Assembly (NCBI GenBank): GCA_021771265.1
Contig: JAETPK010000005.1
Location: 1 to 54,177 of the forward strand
DNA from: Oscillospiraceae bacterium
GTDB lineage: Bacteria > Bacillota > Clostridia > Oscillospirales > Oscillospiraceae
Length of the DNA stretch: 54,177 nucleotides
Direction of reading: 5' to 3'
Every line of letters begins with the position of its first letter. Positions within the stretch are counted from its first letter, which is position 1. The position numbers were made by a program, and so were the translations under genes. Below the pieces are notes generated by a model. It searched no databases. It was not told the origin of the DNA and saw only the letters and a list, made by a program, of their open reading frames with translations. Of this stretch, positions 1 through 10,077 are shown piece after piece.

Positions 1-21
1 GCGCCCCCTTACATGAAACCT

Positions 22-612
22 TCAGTTAAAATCGTTCATGGCCCTCTGGCAGCCGTGCGCAATGATGCACGCCGCCGCGTCGATGGCCCGCTCGAAGCTC
101 TCCAGCAGCACCTTCCGCTCCGCCTTGGAGGGCTCGCCGATGACCCAGTCGACCATGTCGGCTCCGCCGCCGGCGGGGGCGCCGGTGCCGATCTTCACCC
201 GGGGAAAGTCCTGGGTGCCCAGATGGGCGATGATGTTTTTGATGCCGTTGTGGCCCCCAGCGGAGCCGGTGGGCCGCACCCGCAGCTTTCCCACAGGCAG
301 CGACACGTCATCGTAGATCACCAGCACGCGGTCGGCGGGGATCTTATAAAACTGCACCGCTTCCCGGACCGCCTCCCCGGAGAGATTCATATAGGTCTGG
401 GGCTTCATGACCAGGCATTTACACCCGGCGAAAGGGATGATGTTGTAGGCCGACTTGAACTTCACCTTGTTCAGCTTCACACCAGCCTTCTCCGCCAGCA
501 GGTCCACGGTGAGGAACCCCATGTTGTGGCGGGTATTGGCGTATTTTTGCCCGGGATTGCCCAGGCCCACCACCAGCCAGTCCACGGCGGCGGATTTATT
601 TCCAAACAGCAT
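22..612 (-). CDS. pth: Peptidyl-tRNA hydrolase
   Basis: Protein MLFGNKSAAVDWLVVGLGNPGQKYANTRHNMGF...GGHNGIKNII matches Pth motifs; start chosen at the internal ATG (612). Confidence 0.95.
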   Translation of the reverse strand: MLFGNKSAAVDWLVVGLGNPGQKYANTRHNMGFLTVDLLAEKAGVKLNKVKFKSAYNIIPFAGCKCLVMKPQTYMNLSGEAVREAVQFYKIPADRVLVIYDDVSLPVGKLRVRPTGSAGGHNGIKNIIAHLGTQDFPRVKIGTGAPAGGGADMVDWVIGEPSKAERKVLLESFERAIDAAACIIAHGCQRAMNDFN

Positions 613-702
613 ATGCTTCTCCTTAAATGGACAACGCCGCAAGGGCGGGGAAGTAGCCTTCCCCGCCTTGCGCGTCAAAATTCAGTATGGCGTCCGCCGA
701 GA

Positions 703-1668
703 TCAGCGGAACAGCTTGGAGATGGAGATCTCTTGATAAATGCGCTCAATGGCCTCGGCGAACATGGGCGCCACAGGCAGGTACTTGACCTTCTCGCTCT
801 TGGAGAGGTCGATGGCGGGGATAGTGTCCAGCAGGGCCAGCTCCTTGATGGCGCTGTTGTTCAGGCGCTCGATGGCGGGGCCGGACAGCACGCCGTGGGA
901 GGCGCAGGCGTGGACGCTCTTGGCGTGGCCCACTTCCATCAGGGCCTGGGCGGCGTTGCACAGGGAGCCGGCGGTGTCCACCAGATCGTCGAACAGGATG
1001 CAGTCCTTGCCCTCCACGTCGCCGATGACGTTCATGACCTCGCACTGGTTGGCTCTCTGGCGGCGCTTGTCCACGATGGCCAGATTCATGTGCAGCTTCT
1101 GGGCAAAGGCGCGGGCGCGGGCCACGGAGCCCACGTCGGGGGAAACCACCACCATGTTCTCGCAGTCGGCGCCGAACTTTTTGGCGTAGTAGTCCACGAA
1201 GATGGGATTGCCGGCCAGGTTGTCCACGGGGATATCGAAGAAGCCCTGGATCTGGGCGGCGTGAAGGTCCATGGTCAGCACGCGGTCAGCGCCGGCGGCG
1301 ACGATCATGTTGGCCACCAGCTTGGCGGTGATGGGGTCCCGGGCCTTGGCCTTGCGGTCCTGGCGGGCATAGCCGAAGTAGGGGATGACGGCGGTGATGC
1401 GGCCGGCGGAGGCACGCTTCAGCGCGTCGATCATAATGAGCAGCTCCATCAGATTGTTGTTGACGGGGGTGCAGGTGGACTGGACCACGAACACATCGCT
1501 GCCGCGGACGGTCTCGTACAGGGAGACAAAGATCTCGCCGTCGGAAAAAGTGCCCACCTCGGACTCGCCCAGCTTGGTCCCCATGAGCTTGCAGATCTCC
1601 TCCGCCAGCTTGGGGTTCGCGTTACCGGAAAATACCTTGATGTCCTTGCCATGAGAAATCATGTTCAA
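703..1668 (-). CDS. prs: Ribose-phosphate pyrophosphokinase
   Basis: KVFSGNANPKLAEEI, PYFGYARQDRK, DDLVDTAGS PRPP-binding motif. Confidence 0.96.
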   Translation of the reverse strand: MNMISHGKDIKVFSGNANPKLAEEICKLMGTKLGESEVGTFSDGEIFVSLYETVRGSDVFVVQSTCTPVNNNLMELLIMIDALKRASAGRITAVIPYFGYARQDRKAKARDPITAKLVANMIVAAGADRVLTMDLHAAQIQGFFDIPVDNLAGNPIFVDYYAKKFGADCENMVVVSPDVGSVARARAFAQKLHMNLAIVDKRRQRANQCEVMNVIGDVEGKDCILFDDLVDTAGSLCNAAQALMEVGHAKSVHACASHGVLSGPAIERLNNSAIKELALLDTIPAIDLSKSEKVKYLPVAPMFAEAIERIYQEISISKLFR

Positions 1669-1716
1669 CGCCCTCTTTCTCTATCCTGAATTTTTTGTTT
1701 ATTTTAAATATTTTAT

Positions 1717-2847
1717 TTACGCCTTTCCATACATCCGCCGGCGGCGGGCCGCCCAGCCCTCTTTATTCTCCTGCCGGGCACGGGCCACGGCCAGGGCGTC
1801 GGGGGGGACGTCCCGGGTGATGGTGGCTCCCGCGGCGATGTAGGCACCCTCGCCCACCGTCACCGGCGCCACCAGGTTGGTGTTGCAGCCGATGAAGGCA
1901 TTGTCGCCGATGGTGCAGCGGTATTTTTTAAAGCCGTCGTAGTTGGTGGTGACGGTGCCGCAGCCGAAGTTGACACCGCTGCCTACGTCGGCGTCGCCCA
2001 CATAGGTCAGATGGCTCATCTTGGTGCCCTTGCCCAGCACACAGTTTTTCAGCTGGACGAACGCGCCCACATGGCACTTGGCGCCCACGGTGCAGTTGGG
2101 GCGGATGTGGGCATAGGGCCCTACGTCGCAGCCGTCACCCAGGGTGCTCTCATTGACCTGGGAGGCGTTGACGGCCACATCGTCCCCCAGCACACAGCTG
2201 TTCACCAGAGCGTTGGGGCCGATGGTGCACCGGCGGCCAATGCGGCACGCGCCCTGCAAAATGGTGCCCGGCAACAGCACGGTGCCCTCGCCGATGGTCA
2301 CCCGGGGATCGATATACACGGCGGCGGGGTCCAGAATGCGGACGCCGCTGCGGATATGGGCCTTCACGATGCGCTGCCGCAACAGTCCCTCCAGCTCGGC
2401 GATGGTGTCCGGTCCGTAAACGGGCAGCCAGCCGGGGACCAGCTCCGCGGCGCTGACCGCGTTGGTCATCTTCGTCTTCCAGACCTCCTGCAGCTCATAG
2501 CCCGGTGCGGCATAGGCAAAGCCCGCTCCGGCCTCCTCCATAGGCATGGCCGCCCGCGGCAGCACCAGGACCGGGTCCGGGCTGTTTAAAAACGCCAGCA
2601 GTTCACTGTGCTGCTCGGACACCGTCACATCCGCCTCCGCCGGGAAACAGGCCCGGGCCTCCGCCGCGAAGCGGGGGCTGCAGACGACAAAAAACCGCTG
2701 CACGCCATCGGCCAGCAACTTGTCACTCATCCATTGCAGGATCGGGCAGAACAACACGGCTTCCAGCATCAGCGGCTTGGAGTGCTCCGGGACGGAGGAG
2801 TCTTCTTCAAAAAAGAAAACAGCACTCTGGGGGCGAACCATGGTCAA
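1717..2847 (-). CDS. glmU: GlmU-like protein: left-handed beta-helix acetyltransferase domain with short, degenerate nucleotidyltransferase domain
   Basis: Hexapeptide repeats and GlmU C-terminal signature (KNCVLGKGTKMSHLTYVGDADVGSGVNFGCGTVTTNYDGFKKYRCTIGDNAFIGCNTNLVAPV); N-terminus lacks LAAGxGTRM; adjacent to prs and pth as in other Firmicutes. Confidence 0.85.
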   Translation of the reverse strand: MTMVRPQSAVFFFEEDSSVPEHSKPLMLEAVLFCPILQWMSDKLLADGVQRFFVVCSPRFAAEARACFPAEADVTVSEQHSELLAFLNSPDPVLVLPRAAMPMEEAGAGFAYAAPGYELQEVWKTKMTNAVSAAELVPGWLPVYGPDTIAELEGLLRQRIVKAHIRSGVRILDPAAVYIDPRVTIGEGTVLLPGTILQGACRIGRRCTIGPNALVNSCVLGDDVAVNASQVNESTLGDGCDVGPYAHIRPNCTVGAKCHVGAFVQLKNCVLGKGTKMSHLTYVGDADVGSGVNFGCGTVTTNYDGFKKYRCTIGDNAFIGCNTNLVAPVTVGEGAYIAAGATITRDVPPDALAVARARQENKEGWAARRRRMYGKA

Positions 2848-3186
2848 TCTCCTCCCTCACAAAAAGTAATCTCAAACAGTAATCGCTTGCTTTCGCGGGT
2901 CTATTATATCAAACTTTTGTGGGAAATCCAGTGTTTCCAGCGAATTTATTCAGGAAATTTTTCCGAAATCTCCCCTGTTTTTTGTCGTTTTTTTGTAACA
3001 GGCAACGGTTTTCCCTTTTTCATCGGCCGTTTTTTTGATTTTTTCGGCGTTTTGCAAAATTTCCGGGTCATTTGTCGTGATTTCTTCTGAAAATCCAGAA
3101 TATTTTTCACATTACAGTTGAATTTGTACACGTAAAGGATTACAATGGTGTTCGCTTGTATAGAAAGGGGCGATTTTACCGAATTT

Positions 3187-3684
3187 ATGCTCAATATTGT
3201 ATTAGTGGAACCGGAAATCCCGCAGAATTGCGGAAATATCGCCCGAACCTGCGCGGCCACCGGCAGCCGTCTGCACCTGGTCCGGCCCCTGGGCTTCGAT
3301 ATTTCGGACCGGGCGGTGAAGCGGGCCGGTCTGGATTATTGGCATCTGGTGGAGGTCTTTGACTACGAGAGTCTGGAAGACCTGTTCCGCCGCCGCCCTG
3401 AGGCCGCCGGGGACGCCTGGCTCACCACCACCAAGGCCCCCCGCTCTTATGAGGAGGCCCGCTTCACCCCCGACAGCTGGCTTTTCTTCGGCAAGGAGAC
3501 CGCGGGGCTGCCTCTGGCCTTCCGGGAGCGGTTCCGGGACCGGTGCGTCCGCCTGCCCATGGTCTCGGAGGCCCGCAGCCTCAATCTCAGCAACACCGTG
3601 GCCGTCTGCGTCTATGAGGCTTTGCGTCAGAACGGCTTTCCCGGTCTGCGGGGCACCGGCGAGATGGCTGCCCAGGAAAATTAG
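3187..3684 (+). CDS. trmL: tRNA (cytidine(34)-2'-O)-methyltransferase, SPOUT family
   Basis: MLNIVLVEPEIPQNCGNIARTCAATG...FGKETAGLP...NLSNTVAV motifs. Confidence 0.92.
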   Translation: MLNIVLVEPEIPQNCGNIARTCAATGSRLHLVRPLGFDISDRAVKRAGLDYWHLVEVFDYESLEDLFRRRPEAAGDAWLTTTKAPRSYEEARFTPDSWLFFGKETAGLPLAFRERFRDRCVRLPMVSEARSLNLSNTVAVCVYEALRQNGFPGLRGTGEMAAQEN

Positions 3685-3770
3685 GAATTAGGAGTTAGGA
3701 ATGAGGAATTGGCAAACATAGAGGCAGGTCATAAATTTCTGATTTTTCATTCCGAATTCCTAATTGAATA
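3684..3770. repeat. Short AT-rich repeat block with inverted complement (TTAGGAATTAGGAGTTAGGAATGAGGAATT ... CATTCCGAATTCCTAATT)
   Basis: Reiterated (T)TAGGAATT words followed by their complement; lies directly after the trmL stop. Confidence 0.6.
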
Positions 3771-3786
3771 AAAATGGAGGAACCAT

Positions 3787-4980
3787 ATGAATTACAACAA
3801 AAAAACTGTTCGGGACGTGGACGTCTCTGGCAAGAAGGTCCTGCTGCGCTGCGACTTCAACGTGCCTCAGGACAAGGAGACCGGCGCCATCACCAGCGAC
3901 AAGCGCATCGTGGCCGCCCTGCCCACCATCCAGTATCTGCTGGAGCATGACGCGGCTGTCATCGCCTGCTCTCACCTGGGCAAGCCCAAAAATGGCCCCG
4001 ATCCCAAGCTGAGCCTGGCTCCCGTGGCCCAGCGTCTCAGCGAGCTGCTGGGCAAGCCCGTCCTCTTCGCCCACGACGTGGTGGGCGAGGACGCCCAGGC
4101 AAAGGCTGCCGCCCTGCAGCCCGGCCAGATCCTGCTGCTGGAGAATACCCGCTTTGAAAAGGGCGAGACCAAGAACGACCCTGAGCTGGCAAAGGCCATG
4201 GCCTCCATGGCGGACCTGTACGTGTCCGACGCCTTCGGCGCCGTGCACCGGGCCCACGCCTCCACCGCCGGCGTGGCTGCCTACCTGCCCGCCGTGTCCG
4301 GCTTCCTCATCCAGAAGGAGCTGGAGTTCCTGGGCGGCGCCATCGCCAATCCCAAGCGCCCCCTGGTGGCCATCCTGGGCGGCAGCAAGGTCAGTTCCAA
4401 GATCGGCGTCATTAACAATCTGCTGGAGATCGCCGACACCATTATCATCGGCGGCGGCATGGCCTATACCTTCTCCGCCGCCATAGGCGGCAAGGTGGGC
4501 AATAGCCTGCTGGAGGCCGACTGGATGGACTATTCCAAGGATATGATCGAGAAGGCCAAGGCCAAGGGCGTGAAGCTGCTGCTGCCTGTGGACACCGTCT
4601 GCGCCGACGCCTTCGCCGCCACAGCCCGCAGCCAGGTGGTCAAGGCCGGCGAGATCCCCGACGGCTGGGAGGGCCTGGACATCGGCCCCGAGACTGTGAA
4701 GCTGTACTGCGATGCCGTGGCCGATGCCGGCACCGTCATCTGGAACGGCCCCATGGGCGTGTTTGAGTTCCCCGCCTTCGCCAAGGGCACCGAGGCCGTG
4801 GCCGAGGCTCTCAGCAAGACCAGCGCCATCACCATCATCGGCGGCGGCGACAGCGCGGCGGCCGTGGAGCAGCTGGGTTACGCCGACAAGATGACCCACA
4901 TCTCCACCGGCGGCGGCGCCAGCTTGGAGTTCCTGGAGGGTAAGGAGCTGCCGGGCGTTGCCTGCCTGTTGGACAAGTAA
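3787..4980 (+). CDS. pgk: Phosphoglycerate kinase
   Basis: [37 protein letters not shown] motifs. Confidence 0.98.
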   Translation: MNYNKKTVRDVDVSGKKVLLRCDFNVPQDKETGAITSDKRIVAALPTIQYLLEHDAAVIACSHLGKPKNGPDPKLSLAPVAQRLSELLGKPVLFAHDVVGEDAQAKAAALQPGQILLLENTRFEKGETKNDPELAKAMASMADLYVSDAFGAVHRAHASTAGVAAYLPAVSGFLIQKELEFLGGAIANPKRPLVAILGGSKVSSKIGVINNLLEIADTIIIGGGMAYTFSAAIGGKVGNSLLEADWMDYSKDMIEKAKAKGVKLLLPVDTVCADAFAATARSQVVKAGEIPDGWEGLDIGPETVKLYCDAVADAGTVIWNGPMGVFEFPAFAKGTEAVAEALSKTSAITIIGGGDSAAAVEQLGYADKMTHISTGGGASLEFLEGKELPGVACLLDK

Positions 4981-4987
4981 GATCCCT

Positions 4988-5020
4988 CAACCGGCAAACC
5001 AGCGAAGTGTTTGCCGGTTG
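4988..5020. terminator. 12-bp perfect inverted repeat downstream of pgk (CAACCGGCAAAC ... GTTTGCCGGTTG)
   Basis: Perfect stem, 9-nt loop, located just after the pgk stop; no clear T-tract. Confidence 0.5.
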
Positions 5021-5097
5021 AAGATGCGAAGCAGGGGAACAGGCTTTGCGGCGGCGCGAATAAGGGCGGAAAATCCCCTCTGTTCCCATCAAAAGGG

Positions 5098-5126
5098 TTG
5101 ACAAATGTTCCGTTTTTTTGTATAAA
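5098..5126 (+). promoter_or_regulatory. SigmaA-type promoter for tpiA: TTGACA-17 nt-TATAAA
   Basis: Consensus -35 with exact 17-nt spacing to -10, upstream of tpiA. Confidence 0.8.
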
Positions 5127-5246
5127 ATAATAGTTTGCGCATCACAGAGAGCCGGGTGTGGGTAATTTTTCTTCTCCCGCCTCTCTGAACGAAAATATCC
5201 CGCACCGTTTGACCATACGATACAGACATAAAGGAGATAGAAGAAC

Positions 5247-6020
5247 ATGAATCGCAGATATCGCAAGACCGTCATCGCCGGTAACTGGAAGATGAACATG
5301 ACCGCCACCGAGACCAAGAAGTTCGCCGAAGACATCAAGAAGATCATGCCCCGCGCCAAGTGGTGCGAGACGCTGATCTGCGTCCCCGCCTGCAACATCC
5401 AGACCGCCGCCAAGGCCTTCAAGGACCTGCGCATCTCCGTGGGCGCCGAGAACGTCTACTTTGAGGAGAAGGGCGCCTACACCGGCGAGGTGTCCGCCGA
5501 CATGCTGAAGGACCTGGGCGTGAAGTACGTCATCGTCGGCCACAGCGAGCGCCGCCAGTACTTCTGCGAGACCGACACCACCGTCAACAAGAAGGTCCAC
5601 GCCGTGCTGAACGCCGGCATGAACCCCATCATCTGCGTGGGCGAGAGCCTGGAGCAGCGGGAGACCGGCGTCACCAATGAGTGGATCGCCCTCCAGGTGA
5701 AGAGCGCCCTGTACGGTGTGCCCGCCGATAAGCTGCGCCGCTGCATCATCGCCTATGAGCCCATCTGGGCCATCGGCACCGGCAAGACCGCCACCGCCGA
5801 GCAGGCCGGCGAGGTCTGCTCCAACATCCGCGCCACTATCCGCGCTCTGTACGGCGCCCGCGTGGCCCGCGCCGTCACCATTCAGTATGGCGGCTCCATG
5901 AATCCCAAGAACGCCGCTGAGCTGCTGGCCCAGCCCGACATTGACGGCGGCCTCATCGGCGGCGCCGCCCTGAAGCCCGAACAGTTTGTGGACATTATCA
6001 ACGCCGCCAACCAGGAGTGA
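5247..6020 (+). CDS. tpiA: Triose-phosphate isomerase
   Basis: GNWKMNM, VGHSERRQ, AYEPIWAIGTGKTA, GGSMNPKN motifs. Confidence 0.98.
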   Translation: MNRRYRKTVIAGNWKMNMTATETKKFAEDIKKIMPRAKWCETLICVPACNIQTAAKAFKDLRISVGAENVYFEEKGAYTGEVSADMLKDLGVKYVIVGHSERRQYFCETDTTVNKKVHAVLNAGMNPIICVGESLEQRETGVTNEWIALQVKSALYGVPADKLRRCIIAYEPIWAIGTGKTATAEQAGEVCSNIRATIRALYGARVARAVTIQYGGSMNPKNAAELLAQPDIDGGLIGGAALKPEQFVDIINAANQE

Positions 6021-6113
6021 TCCCGGAAGGAGGGACCCCCGGTCCCTCCCGGCCCCTTTTCCCATGGGCCGATCGGTCTGGCAAATGCCAGCGAAATGAG
6101 GAACGTATATTCT

Positions 6114-7631
6114 ATGAATAAAACACCGACTACTCTCATTATTATGGACGGCTTCGGCCTGACCGGCGGCGTCACCGGCAATGCGGTCCGCACCGCCCGG
6201 ACGCCCCGGCTGGACCAGTTTTTCCAGGAGTTCGCCAACACCACCCTGAAGGCCTCCGGCCTGGACGTGGGCCTGCCCGACGGGCAGATGGGCAACAGCG
6301 AAGTGGGCCACACCAACATCGGCGCCGGCCGGGTGGTGTTCCAGGACCTGCCCCGCATCACCAAGTCCATCGCCGACGGCGATTTCTTCCGGAACCCCGC
6401 CTATACCCATGCCATGGACGCCTGCAAGGCCAAGGGCACTGCTCTGCACCTGATGGGTCTTTTGTCCGACGGCGGCGTCCACTCCCACCTGGACCACCTG
6501 TTTGCCCTTTTGAAGCTGGCCAAGGAGAAAGGCCTGGAGAAGGTCTATATCCACGCCTTCCTGGACGGACGGGATGTATCCCCCACCTCCGGCGCCGACT
6601 TCGTGACCCGGACCGTGGAGGCCTGCCGGGCCATCGGCGTGGGCAAGATCGCCACCGTCATGGGCCGGTATTACGCCATGGACCGCGACAAACGCTGGGA
6701 CCGGGTGGAGCAGGCCTATGACGCCATGGTCTACGGCGAAAGCGCCCACTTCAACCCCGTGCCCGTGGCCGCCGTGAAGGACTCCTACGCCGCCGGTGTC
6801 ACCGACGAGTTCGTGGAGCCTGTGGTGTGCGACACCGAGGGCACCATCTCCGATAACGACAGTGTCATTTTCTTCAACTTCCGCCCCGACCGGGCCCGGG
6901 AGATCACCCGGACCCTGGTGGACCCCGCTTTCGACGGCTTCACCCGCCAGTATTTCCCCGTCACCTTCGTATGCAACACGGAGTATGACGCCACCATGCC
7001 CAACGTGGAGGTGGCCTTCCCCCGGAACACCGTCCGCAACGGTCTGGGCGAGTACCTCAGCCAGATGGGCATGACCCAGCTGCGCATCGCCGAAACGGAG
7101 AAGTACGCCCATGTGACCTTCTTCTTCAACGGCGGCAGCGAGACCGTGTTCCCCGGCGAGGACCGGGTTCTGGTGGCCTCTCCCAAGGTAGCCACCTATG
7201 ATCTCCAGCCGGAGATGAGCGCCTACGAGGTGTGCGACAAGTGTGTGGAGCGCATCGAGTCCGGCGCCTATGACGTGATCATCCTCAACTATGCCAACTG
7301 CGACATGGTGGGCCACACCGGCGTGTTCGACGCCGCCGTGCGGGCCGTGGAGACCGTGGACACCTGCGTGGGCCGCGTGGTGGACGCCACCTTGAAAATG
7401 GGCGGCATCGCCATAATCACCGCCGACCACGGCAACGCCGAGCAGATGGTGGAGGCCGACGGCTCTCCCATGACCGCCCACACCACCAACCCTGTGCCCT
7501 TCGTTCTCTGCGGTGCCGGCACGGAGCTGCGCGGCGACGGCCGCCTGGCGGACATCGCCCCTACCATTCTGGACGTAATGGGCCTGGCCTGCCCCGCTGA
7601 AATGGACGGCAAGACGCTCATCGTGAAGTAA
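6114..7631 (+). CDS. gpmI: 2,3-bisphosphoglycerate-independent phosphoglycerate mutase
   Basis: LIIMDGFG, QMGNSEVGHTNIGAGR, ADHGNAEQM motifs. Confidence 0.97.
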   Translation: MNKTPTTLIIMDGFGLTGGVTGNAVRTARTPRLDQFFQEFANTTLKASGLDVGLPDGQMGNSEVGHTNIGAGRVVFQDLPRITKSIADGDFFRNPAYTHAMDACKAKGTALHLMGLLSDGGVHSHLDHLFALLKLAKEKGLEKVYIHAFLDGRDVSPTSGADFVTRTVEACRAIGVGKIATVMGRYYAMDRDKRWDRVEQAYDAMVYGESAHFNPVPVAAVKDSYAAGVTDEFVEPVVCDTEGTISDNDSVIFFNFRPDRAREITRTLVDPAFDGFTRQYFPVTFVCNTEYDATMPNVEVAFPRNTVRNGLGEYLSQMGMTQLRIAETEKYAHVTFFFNGGSETVFPGEDRVLVASPKVATYDLQPEMSAYEVCDKCVERIESGAYDVIILNYANCDMVGHTGVFDAAVRAVETVDTCVGRVVDATLKMGGIAIITADHGNAEQMVEADGSPMTAHTTNPVPFVLCGAGTELRGDGRLADIAPTILDVMGLACPAEMDGKTLIVK

Positions 7632-7648
7632 ATTCACACCAAAACCGT

Positions 7649-7680
7649 AAAAACGGCGCCTATGAAGGCGCCGTTTTTTT
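7649..7680 (+). terminator. Rho-independent terminator after gpmI
   Basis: AAAACGGCGCC-TATGAA-GGCGCCGTTTTTTT. Confidence 0.9.
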
Positions 7681-7748
7681 ATTTTTTGTATGAAATCAGG
7701 AAATTTTGTCCATACTTTCCTCAGACTTCATTTCAGGGAGGGAAGATC

Positions 7749-8456
7749 ATGGCAAACAAACTCAAGGGCATTTTGTCCGGCGCCGGGTTTTACGCCGCGC
7801 TGGGCATCTGCCTGGTGACGGCGGCGGTGGCCGGCTGGTTTTTGCTGCTGGACGGCAGCAAATCCGGAGAGACGGAGACACCGCCCGTGGAGGCGGCCGC
7901 GCCGGCGGAGGTGCCGGCGGAGCTCTCCGAAGCTCCAGCGGAGCCTGAGATGCCGCCTGAGCCCGAGCCGGCCGCCGAGGTGCCTGCCGCCGCCATGCCG
8001 GAAGTAAGCGTGCCGGAGCCTGACGTGCCTGTGGTGGCGGAAGTGCCCCAGCTGGTGGTGTCGCCCCTCAGTGGAAAGGTGGTGACCGCCTTTTCCGTGG
8101 ACCAGCTGGTGTACAGTGAGACTATGGGGGACTGGCGGACCCATGACGGCATCGACATCTCCGCCCAGGCGGGCACCAAGGTCCTGGCCGCCAGCGCCGG
8201 CACGGTCCTGGCCGTGGAGGATGACACCCTCATGGGCACTACTGTGACCCTGGGCCACGGCGACGGCTACCAGACCACCTATGCCTGCCTCCAGGCAACC
8301 CCCGCCGTGGAGCAGGGGGACACCGTCACCGCCGGACAGGTCATCGGCGCCGTAGGCACCACCGCCGCGGCGGAAAGCGCCCAGGGGCCCCATCTGCACT
8401 TCTCCGTCACTAAGGACGGCGACGCGGTGGACCCGGAGGAATATTTGAACAAATAA
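7749..8456 (+). CDS. M23 family metallopeptidase (peptidoglycan DD-endopeptidase-like), N-terminal TM and Pro/Glu/Ala-rich linker
   Basis: HDGIDISAQAGTKVLAASAGTV...GPHLHFSVTKDG: M23/LytM HxxxD and HxH motifs. Confidence 0.88.
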   Translation: MANKLKGILSGAGFYAALGICLVTAAVAGWFLLLDGSKSGETETPPVEAAAPAEVPAELSEAPAEPEMPPEPEPAAEVPAAAMPEVSVPEPDVPVVAEVPQLVVSPLSGKVVTAFSVDQLVYSETMGDWRTHDGIDISAQAGTKVLAASAGTVLAVEDDTLMGTTVTLGHGDGYQTTYACLQATPAVEQGDTVTAGQVIGAVGTTAAAESAQGPHLHFSVTKDGDAVDPEEYLNK

Positions 8457-8458
8457 GC

Positions 8459-8494
8459 GCAAGCGCCCCGGAATGAAAATTCCGGGGCGCTTGC
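8459..8494. terminator. Convergent-gene terminator hairpin (16-bp perfect stem)
   Basis: GCAAGCGCCCCGGAAT-gaaa-ATTCCGGGGCGCTTGC between convergent genes. Confidence 0.75.
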
Positions 8495-8507
8495 AATGCG
8501 GTTTGCT

Positions 8508-9902
8508 TCAGCCTGCCGCCTGATTCATCCGGGCGTTGGCGCCGCGGACGGTGCGCCGCAGGAAAATGGCGCTGAGGGTGACGGCAACGATCTCGGCAAT
8601 GGGGAACGCCCACCACACCAGCTCCAGCCGCCCTGTCTGAGACAGAAGCCACGCCACCGGCAGCAGCACCACCAGCTGGCGGCATACGGAGACCACCATG
8701 CTGTACAGGGGGTTGCCCACGGCCTGGCACACGGACCCGGCGATGATGCAGAAGCCCGCCAGCAGGAAGGAGATGCTGATGGTCCGCAGGGCAGGGACGC
8801 CGATGGCCGTCATCTCGGCGGAGGCGTCGAACAGAGACAGCAGCAGGTCGGGGATGGTCTGGAAGGCCAAAAAGCCCAGGCACATGATGCTCACGGCTGT
8901 GAAAATGGTCAGCCGCACGGTCTTCCACACCCGCCCCGGCCGGGCGGCGCCGTAGTTATAGGAAATGATGGGCACCATTCCGTTGTTTAAGCCGAACACA
9001 GGCATGAAAATAAAGCTTTGGATCTTGAAGTAGGCGCCGAACACCGCTGTGGCGGTGGGGGTGAACACAAAGAGGATCTTGTTCATGCCAAAAGTCATAA
9101 CAGAGCCGATAGACTGCATGACAATGGAGGGGACGCCCACCCGGTAGATCTCCCGGACCACCATCCTGTCCCAGCGGATGAGCTTGGGGCGGATGTGGAT
9201 GTCGGGGTTTTTCTTCAGATTCAGGAAAACGGCCAGCACTGCCGCCACGACCTGGCCCAGCACCGTGGCCACCGCCGCGCCGGCCACCTCCAGCCGAGGC
9301 ATGCCGCACAGGCCGAAGATAAAGATGGGGTCCAGCACGATGTTGATGAGGGCTCCCACCAGCTGGGTGGTCATGGCCAGAACGGTCCGTCCCGTGGACT
9401 GGAGCAGACGCTCAAAACAGAACTGGCTGAACAGGCCCACGGACAGCCCCAGGCAGATGCGGGTATAGGCGGTGCCCATCTCCACGATCTCCGGCACGCT
9501 CTTGGCCTGCGCCATGAAAAAGGCCCGGGAGAGGAAGACGCCGATACAGGCGAATGCCACAGCGCTGCACAGGGACAAAAAGATGCCGGCGCCGGCGGCA
9601 CGGTCGGCCATATCCTGCCGCTTTTCGCCCAAGGACCGGGACAACAGGGCGTTGATGCCCACGGCGGTGCCGGCGCCCACGGCGATCATCAGGTTTTGAA
9701 GAGGGAAGGCCAGACTCACGGCGTTGAAGGCGTTCTCGCTGAGGCGGGAAACGAACACGCTGTCCACCACATTGTACATCGCCTGTACCAGCATGGAGAT
9801 CATCATGGGGACCGCCATACTGGCCAGCAGCCGGCCCACAGGCAGAACGCCCATTTTGTTTTCCTGGGGTGCCGCACCGGCGGCGGGGGTCTGATCGTTC
9901 AT
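8508..9902 (-). CDS. MATE family efflux transporter
   Basis: ~12 hydrophobic segments; N-term MGVLPVGRLLASMAVPMMISMLVQAMYNVVDSVFVSRLSENAFNAVSLAFPLQNLMIAVGAG typical of MATE. Confidence 0.93.
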   Translation of the reverse strand: MNDQTPAAGAAPQENKMGVLPVGRLLASMAVPMMISMLVQAMYNVVDSVFVSRLSENAFNAVSLAFPLQNLMIAVGAGTAVGINALLSRSLGEKRQDMADRAAGAGIFLSLCSAVAFACIGVFLSRAFFMAQAKSVPEIVEMGTAYTRICLGLSVGLFSQFCFERLLQSTGRTVLAMTTQLVGALINIVLDPIFIFGLCGMPRLEVAGAAVATVLGQVVAAVLAVFLNLKKNPDIHIRPKLIRWDRMVVREIYRVGVPSIVMQSIGSVMTFGMNKILFVFTPTATAVFGAYFKIQSFIFMPVFGLNNGMVPIISYNYGAARPGRVWKTVRLTIFTAVSIMCLGFLAFQTIPDLLLSLFDASAEMTAIGVPALRTISISFLLAGFCIIAGSVCQAVGNPLYSMVVSVCRQLVVLLPVAWLLSQTGRLELVWWAFPIAEIVAVTLSAIFLRRTVRGANARMNQAAG

Positions 9903-9945
9903 GTTTGATGTTCCTTTCTCTTTATGATTCGAACCGGCAGAAAAA

Positions 9946-9977
9946 GGACGCGGCTCTTGCAGCCGCGCCTTTTTTAC
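9946..9977 (-). terminator. Terminator downstream of duplicated prfB tail
   Basis: Minus strand GGCGCGGCT-gcaag-AGCCGCGTCC-TTTTT. Confidence 0.8.
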
Positions 9978-9985
9978 AGGTGCTT

Positions 9986-10077
9986 TTACTTTTTCAGCTC
10001 ACCGGTGGCCAGTTGGGTCAGATAGGCATTTAAAAAGCCATCTAAGTCGCCGTCCATGACGCCGTCGACGTTGCTGG
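9986..10077 (-). repeat. Second copy of the prfB 3' end (92 bp, 7 mismatches to 10213-10304)
   Basis: Encodes SNVDGVMDGDLDGFLNAYLTQLATGELKK* versus SNIDGVMDGDLDGFLNAYLTQLATGELKK* in prfB; period 227 bp. Confidence 0.95.

Noticed and set aside
13-1689. 558-aa plus-strand ORF opposite pth and prs
   Set aside because: Antisense of two conserved genes, low-complexity composition
5142-7637. 831-aa minus-strand ORF opposite tpiA/gpmI
   Set aside because: Antisense of two clearly coding genes; Gly/His/Val-rich composition typical of spurious frames in high-GC coding DNA
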